Translations under genes and position numbers: made by a program
Assembly: GCA_003427395.1 (NCBI GenBank)
Contig: BFEA01000958.1
Coordinates: forward strand, 296,974-341,695
Direction: 5' to 3'
From: Chara braunii
Lineage: Eukaryota; Streptophyta; Charophyceae; Charales; Characeae
DNA length: 44,722 nucleotides
Notes under the pieces: model-generated
What the model was told of the DNA's origin: nothing
Seen by the model: only the letters and a program-made list of their open reading frames with translations
Database searches by the model: none
Shown here: piece after piece, positions 11,481 through 21,166 of the stretch
How positions within the stretch are numbered: position 1 is the first letter of the stretch
How the letters are laid out: every line of letters starts with the position of its first letter

Positions 11481-11553
11481 GCTGTTGCTGGGGTTTGAAC
11501 CCAGGTGGCTACTGGGCCATGCGCGTGCGTAAGCACCCTGCTAACACACTCGC
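11481..11553 (-). ncRNA. tRNA-like module in the chromovirus leader (antisense)
   Basis: On the minus strand this about 73-base stretch has an A-box-like block (about 11531-11546, TTAGCAGGGTGCTT) and a B box (11491-11502, GGTTCAAACCCC) at tRNA-like spacing, with a plausible T-stem around the B box. The same module lies at the homologous position and orientation in copy 2. It is therefore part of the family: either a captured SINE/tRNA or an internal pol III promoter. Its 5' acceptor half pairs poorly, so it is not an ordinary tRNA gene. Confidence 0.6.
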
Positions 11554-11618
11554 CACAAAGTGTACATGGTATTGTAGTGCGGCACACTCGTGTTGAAGAG
11601 GTGCCGTGCTGGCTATTT

Positions 11619-12390
11619 NNNNNNNNNNNNNNNNNNNNNNNNNNNNNNNNNNNNNNNNNNNNNNNNNNNNNNNNNNNNNNNNNNNNNNNNNNNNNNNNNN
11701 NNNNNNNNNNNNNNNNNNNNNNNNNNNNNNNNNNNNNNNNNNNNNNNNNNNNNNNNNNNNNNNNNNNNNNNNNNNNNNNNNNNNNNNNNNNNNNNNNNNN
11801 NNNNNNNNNNNNNNNNNNNNNNNNNNNNNNNNNNNNNNNNNNNNNNNNNNNNNNNNNNNNNNNNNNNNNNNNNNNNNNNNNNNNNNNNNNNNNNNNNNNN
11901 NNNNNNNNNNNNNNNNNNNNNNNNNNNNNNNNNNNNNNNNNNNNNNNNNNNNNNNNNNNNNNNNNNNNNNNNNNNNNNNNNNNNNNNNNNNNNNNNNNNN
12001 NNNNNNNNNNNNNNNNNNNNNNNNNNNNNNNNNNNNNNNNNNNNNNNNNNNNNNNNNNNNNNNNNNNNNNNNNNNNNNNNNNNNNNNNNNNNNNNNNNNN
12101 NNNNNNNNNNNNNNNNNNNNNNNNNNNNNNNNNNNNNNNNNNNNNNNNNNNNNNNNNNNNNNNNNNNNNNNNNNNNNNNNNNNNNNNNNNNNNNNNNNNN
12201 NNNNNNNNNNNNNNNNNNNNNNNNNNNNNNNNNNNNNNNNNNNNNNNNNNNNNNNNNNNNNNNNNNNNNNNNNNNNNNNNNNNNNNNNNNNNNNNNNNNN
12301 NNNNNNNNNNNNNNNNNNNNNNNNNNNNNNNNNNNNNNNNNNNNNNNNNNNNNNNNNNNNNNNNNNNNNNNNNNNNNNNNNNNNNNNNNN
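11619..12390. other. Assembly gap (N) in the leader of copy 1
   Basis: 772 N. The frames called across it are artefacts. By comparison with copy 2 the missing sequence should resemble the purine-rich (on plus) stretch 40440-41150, read on the minus strand. Confidence 0.95.
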
Positions 12391-12521
12391 TCGAAATATC
12401 TTCTTTCCCACCTTCTTTTCTCATTTTCTGATTTATTTAATTTATTTTTTTATTTATTCTGAAAATTCGATTTTCTTCACGGCAACCCTAAACCTGATTA
12501 GGTGTTAGTCTTTCTTGCTTT

Positions 12522-12860
12522 CGACACACGTTTTGACCCCGTGGGGCTAACGAAGTGCTGCCGAAATTTTCTGATTTTCCCTTACTTAGTCTTCTCGGCA
12601 CACTTCGACCCCATGGGGGGTAACGAAATGCTGCCAAAATTTTTGACAAATTAGATACTTCATTCCTCCCCACCTCCTCATCCACTTCTTTGCTTCTCTA
12701 TTTATTTATTTATTTCTTTATTTATTATTTCTTTATCTATTTTCTGAAATTTCTTTTTATTTGCGGCATCTAGAGACCTAGTGTGCTCATCTTCGTCTCT
12801 CCTTCCCCATTGGCACATTCTTGACCCGTTGGGGGGTAGGGAAGTGCTGCCGAAAAATTT
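12522..12860 (+). repeat. Three copies of a 50-bp leader repeat with GACCCC/GGGG hairpin
   Basis: Copies at 12522-12570, 12595-12642 and 12810-12860 share the frame CACA..TT.GACCC..TGGGG..TA..GAA.TGCTGCC.AAA. The middle can fold (GACCCC against GGGG). Between them lie A/T-only stretches. Copy 2 has the same three repeats at 40015-40069, 40201-40252 and 40274-40324 in matching order and similar spacing, so they predate both insertions. A role in packaging, translation or dimerisation of the RNA is a guess. Confidence 0.7.
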
Positions 12861-13154
12861 CAAAAAAAATAAAAAATAAAAAAATAAAAAATAAAAATAA
12901 AAAATAAATATTATTTTTTTCTTCACACCTTTTTACCTATTTTTTAAATTATTTTTATTATTTATTTATTTCCTTATTTATTTTTATTTTTTCTCGAAAT
13001 CTCGCTGTTTATTTATTTTTCTCCCGTCTCCGCCCCCCCCTATGCTTGCTATTTTACTTTCTTTTTTTTTAGGTCACCGGTACCCTACCCTAGCCACTTA
13101 AACCTCGGTTAGGGTTTTCTTAGGGTTTTTGTAGGGTTTAGGGTTCCTCAAACC

Positions 13155-15404
13155 CCCCCTACTTCCTCTTCGGACACCCTGGACCCGAACCACCCCTCCC
13201 CCTTTGACGGCGCCCGTGCTAACCTTGCTAGCGCCGTTGGCCGCTTTCTACCGCGGACTTCCCCCTACGCCCTCCGCTCACGCGAACTTCTTCTGGCCCC
13301 CTCCAGTCCGGTCCGCCATCTCCCCATGGTCGACGGTGCGTCACAAGCCGCCGACACGGCAATGACCACGCCATCGGGCTCCACACCCGTGCCGGCGGAC
13401 CAGCGCCATCAGCCCCAGGGGGATCTACACACCCTCCTCACCTCCTTCCTTGCGCCCATCCAGGCACAACTCGCGACCCTTGCGCCCATCCAGGCGCAAC
13501 TCGCGACCCTCACGCTCTTACAGGCGCAGGTGGCGACCCTTGCCGCCGGCATGCAGCAACTCCAAGACGCTGCGTGTCCGTCATCTCCTGGCTCCTAGTC
13601 CAGGTCCCCCGTCCTCCGACAGGGTGGCCAAGGCGGAGCTTCCTCCTCCGTTGCCCCTAACCCGGCCATCTTGGTGACTGTCCACGCCCCTAGCACGACG
13701 GCCGCCACGAGCCAGGCCCCCCCTCAGTCTACGGACGCACCCGCCCAGATCCCGGTCACTACGGCCACGGTACAACAACCCGCTACCATGGTCTCAGTTT
13801 TTCCGTGTGCCCCGCTTCTCCCTCCCCTTCGCACGACCGCAGCGCCACCTGGCTCTTCCCCCTCTGGGATGCCCCGCGCCGCTTGTGCATCCACCCCCTC
13901 CACTCTTCCTCCTGCCACCCCTCGATCGACCTACGTTCGAGGTCTCGCGGACGAGATTACCCAGCTCCGGGCCGACCTCGCCCTCTTACGCCTTCAGCTA
14001 CCCCCACCCTCACATGTGGCCGCGGCTTCGTCCACACTCCCTACCTCCTCTACCCTTCCTCCCATGCAGGCTCGCTTTCCCTGCCCTGCACCCTATACAA
14101 CTTCTTCCTACCTTCTTCCTACTCATGCAGTTGCTGCGACCTCTTCTACTGCAGCACCCTCGCAACATGCCGCTGTTGCCACCGCCGCTCCCCCATGCGG
14201 CCCGGGCGCACAGTCAACTGCGCCCCTTTCTCCAGGACCTGTGCCGACTTACTCAACCGTGGCACAGGCCTCCGCTCCTCGATCCCCTCGCCGCCAAAAC
14301 GGTGGCGCACCACTCATCCGCTTGTCGGACATTGCCTTGTATGACAGTACAGGCATACACGTGTCTCGGTGGCTGCAGTCTGCCACCCGCACACTCCAGC
14401 TCATGGGCGCCACACCCGAGACGTGGGTGGGTCACCTCTCCACGCGCCTGCGTGGCGGTCCTTTCGAGGCCTGGGAGGATTTCTATGCCTACTCCCTTCG
14501 TGAGGGTCGGACTCCGACCTTCGTGGATTTCCAGGCGTTCCGCGAGGATTGCTTCGGAGCCCGGTACGACGTGACTGACGCCTTCGAGCGTGTCGTCACT
14601 ACACGCTGGTCCGNCTCTGGTGGCGCTGCCGGCCTGGATCGCCACATCCAGGTCTTTCAGGACGCCCTCCTCGTTTGCGACGTGGCGTTCCTCCCCGAGG
14701 CTGCCCTTATCGATCGTTTCTTGGCCAGCCTTCTACTCGAGTACCGCTCCGAGCTATGGCGGTACGAGTTCACATCNGCCCCACAGGCTTACGAGGCCAC
14801 CAGGGACCACCGGCGGATGCGAGCCCGTCTTCACCCCGCCTCCTCCTCCTAGCCCCAGCGCACGGGCTACACCTCCTCCTCCTCTCACGGCACTTCCCAG
14901 CGCCATTCCCCTTTCCGCGGTCGCCCCCGCCTTTCCACGCATCAGGGCCGTCACTTCTCGCGCCGCTTCAGCGCGCTGGAGTATGGTGAGCAGGACGTTG
15001 TTGCCCCACTGTCACGTGAGGGCGACCACAGCGACGACCTTAATCTCCGTGAGGTCGTCCACTATCACTTGGAGGACTCTANCCTCCCTGCAGCTGAGCG
15101 CCTTCAGCTCGCGCTCTCCGACCTCTCTCGGGCACGCAGCCGCCCCGGTCACGCTGGCGCGTCGCCCCCCGAGGTCCCTCAGGAGGACCTCCCTAAGGGC
15201 TTTGTCCCTCCTCGTGGTTTCCTTTCCGCTGAGGAGCGCGTGGCTATTCTGGGCCGGCGTGGGTGTTTGCGCTGCCACTTGGACGGTCATACCTCCTCGC
15301 GGTGCCCTTACACTACCGCCCTCGACCGCCACTACGTTGACCTTTCTCGTCAGCGTCGTGCTNAGTCCCCCCCCGGCGCCTCACGTCCCAGCGGCGCCTC
15401 CTAG
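13155..15404 (+). pseudogene. Chromovirus copy 1 gag (capsid and nucleocapsid)
   Basis: Gag forms the particle that packages the element RNA. One frame runs from before 13203 (FDGARA, also in copy 2) through MVDGAS (13326) to TAG 15402-15404. Parts in order: a leader domain with three tandem LAPIQAQLAT-type 10-residue repeats (about 13453-13545, coiled-coil-like); a TAG at 13596-13598 also present in copy 2; a Pro/Ser/Ala-rich linker; the capsid-like domain (about 14310-14790, WEDFYAYSLREGRTPTFVDF region); a TAG at 14850 where copy 2 has CAG; and a CX2CX4HX4C zinc knuckle (about 15268-15310). Copy 2 has ATG upstream at the equivalent of MDSSNP; in copy 1 that start appears lost. Three N positions in this part of the assembly lower certainty. 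Confidence 0.8.
15367..15374 (+). promoter_or_regulatory. C8 run before the gag stop, candidate -1 frameshift site
   Basis: Eight C in a row lie 27 bases before the gag TAG (15402). The pol frame is exactly -1 relative to gag, is open across this point, and has no ATG near its beginning. Copy 2 keeps both the C8 run and the same frame relation. Slippage on a C run is plausible but unproven. Confidence 0.45.
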
Positions 15405-16983
15405 CCACGGTGCAGTGTACACCTGCGCCCTCCTCAGTAGTGGGCTTCCCGACATCTCCGTCGCGGTTCGCCCCTCTCACTACTGGAATTGAGGTATCGC
15501 AGGACTTGACAGAGTATACTCGGCCCTCTGTCGCAGTACCGTCTGCGCCTCCGCAGACCACCGTCTCCCCTCCTTCCCCGTCGCGACTACCGACGCGTCG
15601 AGCCATTCGCTCAGCCCGTTGCAGCGAGCAGCTTGCTACTCGCGAGGACGTTGTGTCCTCTCTTCTGGACTTGAGCATGCTCCAGGCTCGTCAAGAGCGA
15701 CTCACCCTCCATGTCGCTGCACTGCGTCACCTTCTCGCCATCCTCTCTGACCCTGATCACACCCTCCCGATCATCCCAGTACGACTCGGGACCTCCACGA
15801 GGGTGTACTCGGCGTTGTGGGATTCCGGTTCTCAGGGCGACTTCGTTCACCCACGCGTGGTGAAGGAAGCCCGCTTACCCACGACAGGGTCTCCGACTCC
15901 CATCTCCGTTACCCTAGGGGATGACAAGACCCAGTGCTTCTTCGATCAGACGGTCACCGGCCTCCCCTTCTTCCTCACTCTTGAGCGGACTGATCGTTCC
16001 CCGACGTCTCGTCGCCACCGCTCCTCTGCACATTTCGATGTGATGGAGACGGGGTACGACTTCATTCTCGGCACTCCGTGGTCTCGTCGGTTCCACAGCA
16101 CCGAGGCCGATTGGGCGACCAACACTCTCGTTCTCAAAACGAAGTGTGGACAGGCGTATCGCGTACCTTTCATAGGTACCACGGCGACACTACACCCCGA
16201 TCCTCCTCCCCCGGAGCCTTCAGTGCCCACACCATCTCCCTCTATCACTGTCACCTCGCCTCGGCAGTTCGCTCACTTCATTCGACAGGACGATGTCACC
16301 TTCTTTATGGTGGAAGTGACGGATCTCTTACACTATGATCCACCCTGTCTCGACGTCGAGCTTATCCCTCTGGAGCCCGATCCTCCATCTATCTCCATGG
16401 CTCCCATCTCAACTTCCGTCGCTCCGCTGTCCGTCGAGTCCACCCCGCCGTCGCGCGCTGACGCTGACGCTGAGGAACTCGCACGNTATGCGGCTGACTT
16501 GGAGCCCGCAGTTCGTGACCTCATCCGAGAGTACCACGACATTTTCCCATCGTCGTTCTCATACGCCGGCATCCCACCGTTGCGTGACGTCGAGCACTCC
16601 ATTCAACTTGTGCCTGACTATCGTGTTCACCACCAGGCACCCTACAGACTCTCGATCCCCGAGGCCACCGAATTCAAGCGTCAGCTTGAGGAGCTCCTGA
16701 GACTGGGTTTCATTAAACCCAACAACTCCCCGTGGGGTGCACCCGTCCTCTTTGCTCGCAAAGCGGACGGAACTCTCCGTCTCTGCATCGACTATCGCGG
16801 TCTCAACCGCTACACGGTTAAGAACAGCTACCCCGTGCCTCCTTCCGATGAGCTGTTCGACCGCCTAGCAGGCAACCGCTTCTTTACGAAGATTGATCTT
16901 CGTAGCGGTTACCATCGGATCTGCGTCGCTGCAGCCAACCAGCCGAAGACCGCGTTCCGATCTACGATACCTTTCATAGGGCA
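15405..16983 (+). pseudogene. Chromovirus copy 1 pol: protease and N-terminal reverse transcriptase
   Basis: Continuous frame in the -1 phase after gag. It begins with a Pro/Ser-rich spacer, then a retropepsin-type aspartic protease with active site WDSGSQGDFV (Asp at about 15821) and the ILGTPW block (about 16063). A roughly 100-residue acidic/proline linker follows. The RT starts near 16610, with [20 protein letters not shown], the [20 protein letters not shown] block (about 16725) and the catalytic [11 protein letters not shown] (about 16890). The frame then breaks at about 16960-16984. The conserved RT motif 4 segment normally found between the TAFR block and the MNDIFRE block is absent, so roughly 60-70 bases are deleted and the frame changes. 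A GTG at 15410 is not a credible eukaryotic start. Confidence 0.88.
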
Positions 16984-18039
16984 ATGAACGATATCTTCAG
17001 GGAAATCCTGGAGCAGTACGTTCTCGTCTACCTCGACGATATCCTAGTCTACAGTCGTACCCTTGAGGAGCACCTCAGATATCTCCGCGACGTCCTTGAC
17101 CGCTTGCGCGGACATGGCTTCTACGGCAAGTTGAGCAAGTGCCGCTTTGCCCAGCACAAAGTGAATTTCTTAGGACACTATGTGTCTGACCAGGGTCTCC
17201 ACATGGACGACGCGAAGATCACTGCTATTGCGGAGTGGCCCGCTCCCACATCCGCCAAGCAACTTCACAGCTTCCTAGGTCGGACCAGCTACTATAGTAA
17301 CTTCATCCGGGGATACGCTAGATATTCCTATGTCCTTACCTCCACCCTCCTCTTGAATAACCCACCCTGGGCTTGGACACCCCTCCACGAGGACGCCTTC
17401 CGCGCCCTCAAGAAGGCGGTGACATGCGCACCGATTCTTCACCTACCCGATTTTGACCGCCCTTTTATCCTTACCACCGATGCGTCAGACTTCGCTGTAG
17501 GAGCAGTGCTTTCTCAGGTCTTCCCTTCCTCTCTTGATTCCTCTCATCCTCGTATCCCTCGCTTCCCACCACCTACCCCTACCTCTGCTTCCTGACTTAC
17601 GCCTACTCATCCAGCTACTGACGAGCCTTCTATTGACTATTCTCCTACCATCGCCGAGGACGACAGTGTCGAGTCTCGCTCAGGTGATTGTCCGATAGCC
17701 TTCTACTCCCGTCAGCTCCTGCCCGCCGAGATAAACTACACCGCTGATGAACGTGAGGTTCTCGCAGTAGTTTATGCCGCTCGGCATTGGCGTCACTACC
17801 TGCACAGAGCACCATTCACGGTGCGCACGGACAACTCTGTTGTGCAGGCTTTTCTGACAAAGTCGAAGCTCACTCCTCGATAGGCTCGCTGGTGGCACGA
17901 CCTATCCGAGTTTAGTTTCACCATTAGGCACATCAAGCATAAGACTAATCGGGTCGCAGATCCCCTATCCCGGCGCCCTGACCACGACCAGGAGCACATC
18001 CAACTCTCTTCCATCTCGGTCACCAAAGTCCACCACTCG
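16984..18039 (+). pseudogene. Chromovirus copy 1 pol: C-terminal RT and RNase H
   Basis: This part starts right after the RT deletion with [20 protein letters not shown]; the catalytic YLDD is at 17029-17040. The thumb (FLGHYVSDQGL, about 17170) and the connection (FLGRTSYYSNFI) lead into RNase H: LTTDASDFAVGAVLSQ with the first Asp (about 17480), then after about 55 extra residues PIAFYSRQLLPAEINYTADEREVLAVVYA (in pieces, 17693 on) with the Glu, and RTDNSVVQAF with the next Asp (about 17830). The extra segment (about 17521-17690) is Pro/Ser-rich then acidic. Stops: TGA 17593 inside the extra segment and TAG 17881 where Gln is expected. The frame is the same as integrase. Confidence 0.85.
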
Positions 18040-19257
18040 GTGATCGACGAGTTTCGCACTCAGTACTGCCGCTGCCCCGACTATGGCGACATCCACGCGA
18101 CCCTTCGGAGTGGCAAGACCGTCCCGAACTACTCTCTCCGGGACAACGGTCTTGTGTACTGGCACGGTTCAAAGGGCACCAGAGAGCCCCGTATTTGCGT
18201 TCCCTCCACTGGACAGCTACGTGTCCGAGCAGTAGTAGAGTTCCATGACCAGGCAGCTGCCGGTCATATGGGTTTCCACAAGACGTTGGCTCGTGTGAGC
18301 CGCCTGTACGTCTGGCCGAAGCGCAAGGACTTTGTGAAGAACACCGTCGCAGAGTGTCCCATCTGTCAGGAGGTGAACAATGCGAACCACCTGCCTTATG
18401 GTTTGCTCCAGCCTCTTCCTATCCCTGAGGGTCGTTGGCAGTCCATCTCGATGGACTTTATCGGTCCTCTTCGTCCTCCGACCCCTCGCGGTCATGATGC
18501 TATCCTGGTCGTCGTCGACCGCTTCACAAAGCGTGCACGCTTTGTTCCGTGCCGCTATGCCATCAGTGCACGTGAGGTCGCCGACATCGTGTTTGACCGA
18601 GTCGTGCGTGACCACGGCTTACCTCTGATCATCATATCTGACCGTGACCCGCGCTTTACCAGCCGATTCTGGCGACGGCTCCACGAGGTATATGACACTC
18701 AGCTCCGCTTCTCCTCGTCCTACCATCCTCAGACTGATGGTCAGACCGAGATCATGAACAGGACTCTCGGAGATATTCTTCGAAAGATTGTCCGTGACGA
18801 CCAACAGTGGGATCTTCATCTTGCCCACGCGGAGATAGCCTACAACCACGCCGTCTCGCCAGCCACGGGGATGTCGCCTTACTATTGCGACCTCGACTAT
18901 CACCCTCGTATTCCCGCGGACTTCCTTCGACCGTCCCAGCTGCACCCCGACACGAGTTGTCCCGCGCTGGACAATTGGGTTGCACACATGACGTCGATCA
19001 TGAAGACCGCACATGAGCACATAGCCGCTTTCCAGACTCGCATGGCAGCATGTGCGAACCGATCGAGGATAGATCATCCATTCAAAGTCGGTGATGATGT
19101 GCTTATTGACGCCCACCACTTACAGCTCAAAGCAGACACGCTTCGCAAGTTTCGACGTCGCTTCTTTGGCCCATGCCGCATCCTCCAGGCCATCGGTTCT
19201 GATACGGCATCTAGCCCGGTTAGCTTCCGTGTGAAGTTGCCCGACTACCTACGCTAG
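18040..19257 (+). pseudogene. Chromovirus copy 1 integrase
   Basis: This part inserts the element cDNA into chromosomal DNA. In the 405-residue open stretch there is an HHCC zinc domain (His69, His76, Cys106, Cys109), then the RNase H-fold catalytic core with Asp139 (SMDFIGPL), Asp201 (ISDRDPRF) and Glu237 (GQTEIMNRT), a D,D(35)E arrangement with all three residues present. A C-terminal GPY/F-type module (FFGPCRIL, about residue 382) follows. The open stretch ends at TAG 19255-19257, and the same frame then continues into the chromodomain, so the stop is a lesion rather than the true end. The integrase itself is the best preserved part of the element. Confidence 0.92.
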
Positions 19258-19713
19258 GCTCGTGTGCACGATGTCTACCACGTCTCGTTACTGCATCCTT
19301 ACCGCAGACCGTCTGAGCGTTTCGTTGGACGATCATACGAGCGCCCTCCACCTATCATGGTGGACGGTCACGAGGAGTTCCTCGTTTCAGACATCATTGG
19401 TCGCCGAGTCACCGACAACAACCCTCCCCACGTCGAGTTTCTCGTACGTTGGAAGGGTTACCCTGATGAGGAGGCTACCTGGGAGCCCCTCGAGCACTTG
19501 CAGCACGCTCGCATGTTGGTGCGTGCCTATGACCGTGCTTGTCGGGCTGGGTTCACTGCTCCTCCTGAGCCCACTGACCCTCCTCCTTCTCCTCCGGCTG
19601 AGGAGACCGCTGAAGTCGAGCTTGCTCCATCTGAGGCAGACCTTCAACAGCAGCCGGATGCTTCTGAGCGTCCACAGCGCACTCGTCGTCGTCCTGCTCG
19701 ATACGACGATTGA
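19258..19713 (+). pseudogene. Chromovirus copy 1 chromodomain tail of integrase
   Basis: It continues the integrase frame after a single TAG. VYHVSLLHPY closes the GPY/F module; a chromodomain follows at residues 38-91 of the open stretch (EEFLVSDIIGRRV, VEFLVRWKGYPDEEATWEP, LEHLQHARMLVRAY). Such tails bind modified histone H3 and steer integration to heterochromatin. Aromatic residues Phe39, Trp63 and Trp73 are at the positions expected for a methyl-lysine cage, although the first is Phe rather than Tyr. An acidic Pro-rich end follows, finishing at TGA 19711. It is not a separate host chromodomain gene. Confidence 0.9.
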
Positions 19714-20855
19714 CTCTGACTTACCTTCCCACGTCTTTGACTTCTCAGTACTCCATCCAAATCAGTTTTGCTACTTCAGCTCGTCGACGCTGCGGCTCTT
19801 CCTCGACGACATTCCGGACTTCTCATCGTGGATGTCATCGGCAGCTTCATGGACTTCATCACGATCAGCTCTGCCTACTTCACACGTCGCCACTCTCTTA
19901 CCACTCTACCCTGTACAGTACCCTGCTTGTGTCGCATGATGGTCTCCCTTTAGCCGGGTTCCTCTTAGTTGGGCTCTCCCTTGGTATACAAATAGGCATC
20001 GGGACCGTAGTGTTGCCTTGGCTTCCCATCTTACGGATCTAGCTCCGACTTCCCTCACTTTATGAGTCATTTGCATGATTTCCTTACCCATCATCTTTCT
20101 ACCTTTCGCCGGCCCTCACGCCCTAGTTAGGCAGCCCCGCATGCTTCATCTAGGTGCGCCCAGTAGACCAGGCTCCCTTATTCCGATGGTCGACCCTTCA
20201 TAGCGGTCACCCCTTAGTCGAGCATCACCCGCCCTGATGGTCTATCTGTTAGGGTCATTGGTTCTGTTCGCTCTCAGTTCCCTACCCTCATTGAGCCTGA
20301 TGACATGTGTCTCCCTGTTATNTATGTGTGGATGCCCTTAGGAGTTTTCGACCCCTAGGCTGCATTCGCCACCCTCAGAGACCATCCCACCCTTTGGTTT
20401 GCGACACACTTCTCTTGTGACATATGGTTGCTTTGTTGTTGCCTTGTTGCTCTTAGACTGAGGCTACTGCCTCTGACATTTCTAGGATTTAGTTGTTCTG
20501 CTTTTGCTGTTCTTTGGACTTATACACTAGTCAGTTGTTCCCAGACGGAGGCTACTGCCTCCAACATTCTAGGATCTAGTTGTCACTACTTTCTGCTTTC
20601 CTAGGACATGTATGCTAGTTAGTTGCTTTTGCTTTCCTAGGACATGTATGCTAGTTAGTTGTTTTTGCTTTTACTTAGGCTGTTAGCTGTGACATTGTTG
20701 TTTTGTGACATTTTATATCCTAGGTTGCATCGCATGGACTCCGCATGGAGCTCGCTCCGCATCCTAGACTACTCAGGTTTCTTTTCTTTGGTAGAGTTCC
20801 GCTTTTTGGCAGAAGCGTGCTTGTATCTAGGCGATCCATTACAGGACGAGGATCG
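19714..20855 (+). other. Long 3' untranslated region of chromovirus copy 1
   Basis: About 1.14 kb without conserved coding, long for this class. It contains a tandem repeat of about 88 bases (20447-20534 and 20535-20620, shared GAGGCTACTGCCTC and TCTAGGAT.TAGTTGT) followed by a 36-base partial repeat of its end (20621-20657, CTAGGACATGTATGCTAGTT). A weak polypurine tract (AGGACGAGGA, about 20843-20852) precedes the 3' LTR and could prime plus-strand synthesis. Confidence 0.6.
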
Positions 20856-21166
20856 TGTAGCGGACCTCTGGAGGGCCTGTGAGACCAGCCCCTTGGCCTG
20901 TTCTGACAGGCCTGTGTTTTATTCGGGGCAGTCCAGTCCAGGCCGGTACCTCTGTAGGTACCAGCCAGTCCAGTCCAGTCCCGTCAGTCCGCTGGGGTAT
21001 ACCCCAGCCTTTGTTTGTTTTCGAGCTCATTCTTCACTTGCACATTTTGGAGTACGTGCGTTGGAGTCTTGCGTGGGGAGCTGCGTTGTGCCATCTCGCT
21101 CCCCCCTTCTTCCTCCATCTCCATCTCTACCACTAGCGGAGCACCACACCTGGTGGGTCCGCTACA
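20856..21166 (+). repeat. 3' LTR of chromovirus copy 1
   Basis: 311 bp, same ends as the 5' LTR (TGTAGCGGACC...GGTCCGCTACA), with about 14 substitutions and no indel between them. It is followed directly by the second GTAAT target copy. Confidence 0.95.

Noticed and set aside
11453-12508. Long open frames of about 300 residues on both strands
   Set aside because: They exist only because N was read as coding through the assembly gap. The same applies to frames across 32494-33039.
13110-13150. TTAGGGTTT-like repeats resembling plant telomere sequence
   Set aside because: Only a few irregular units, and a similar stretch occurs at the same place in copy 2 (39790-39835); it is part of the chromovirus leader and not a telomere.
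19264-19713. A stand-alone host chromodomain protein
   Set aside because: It is in frame with the integrase after one stop and starts with the end of the integrase GPY/F module.
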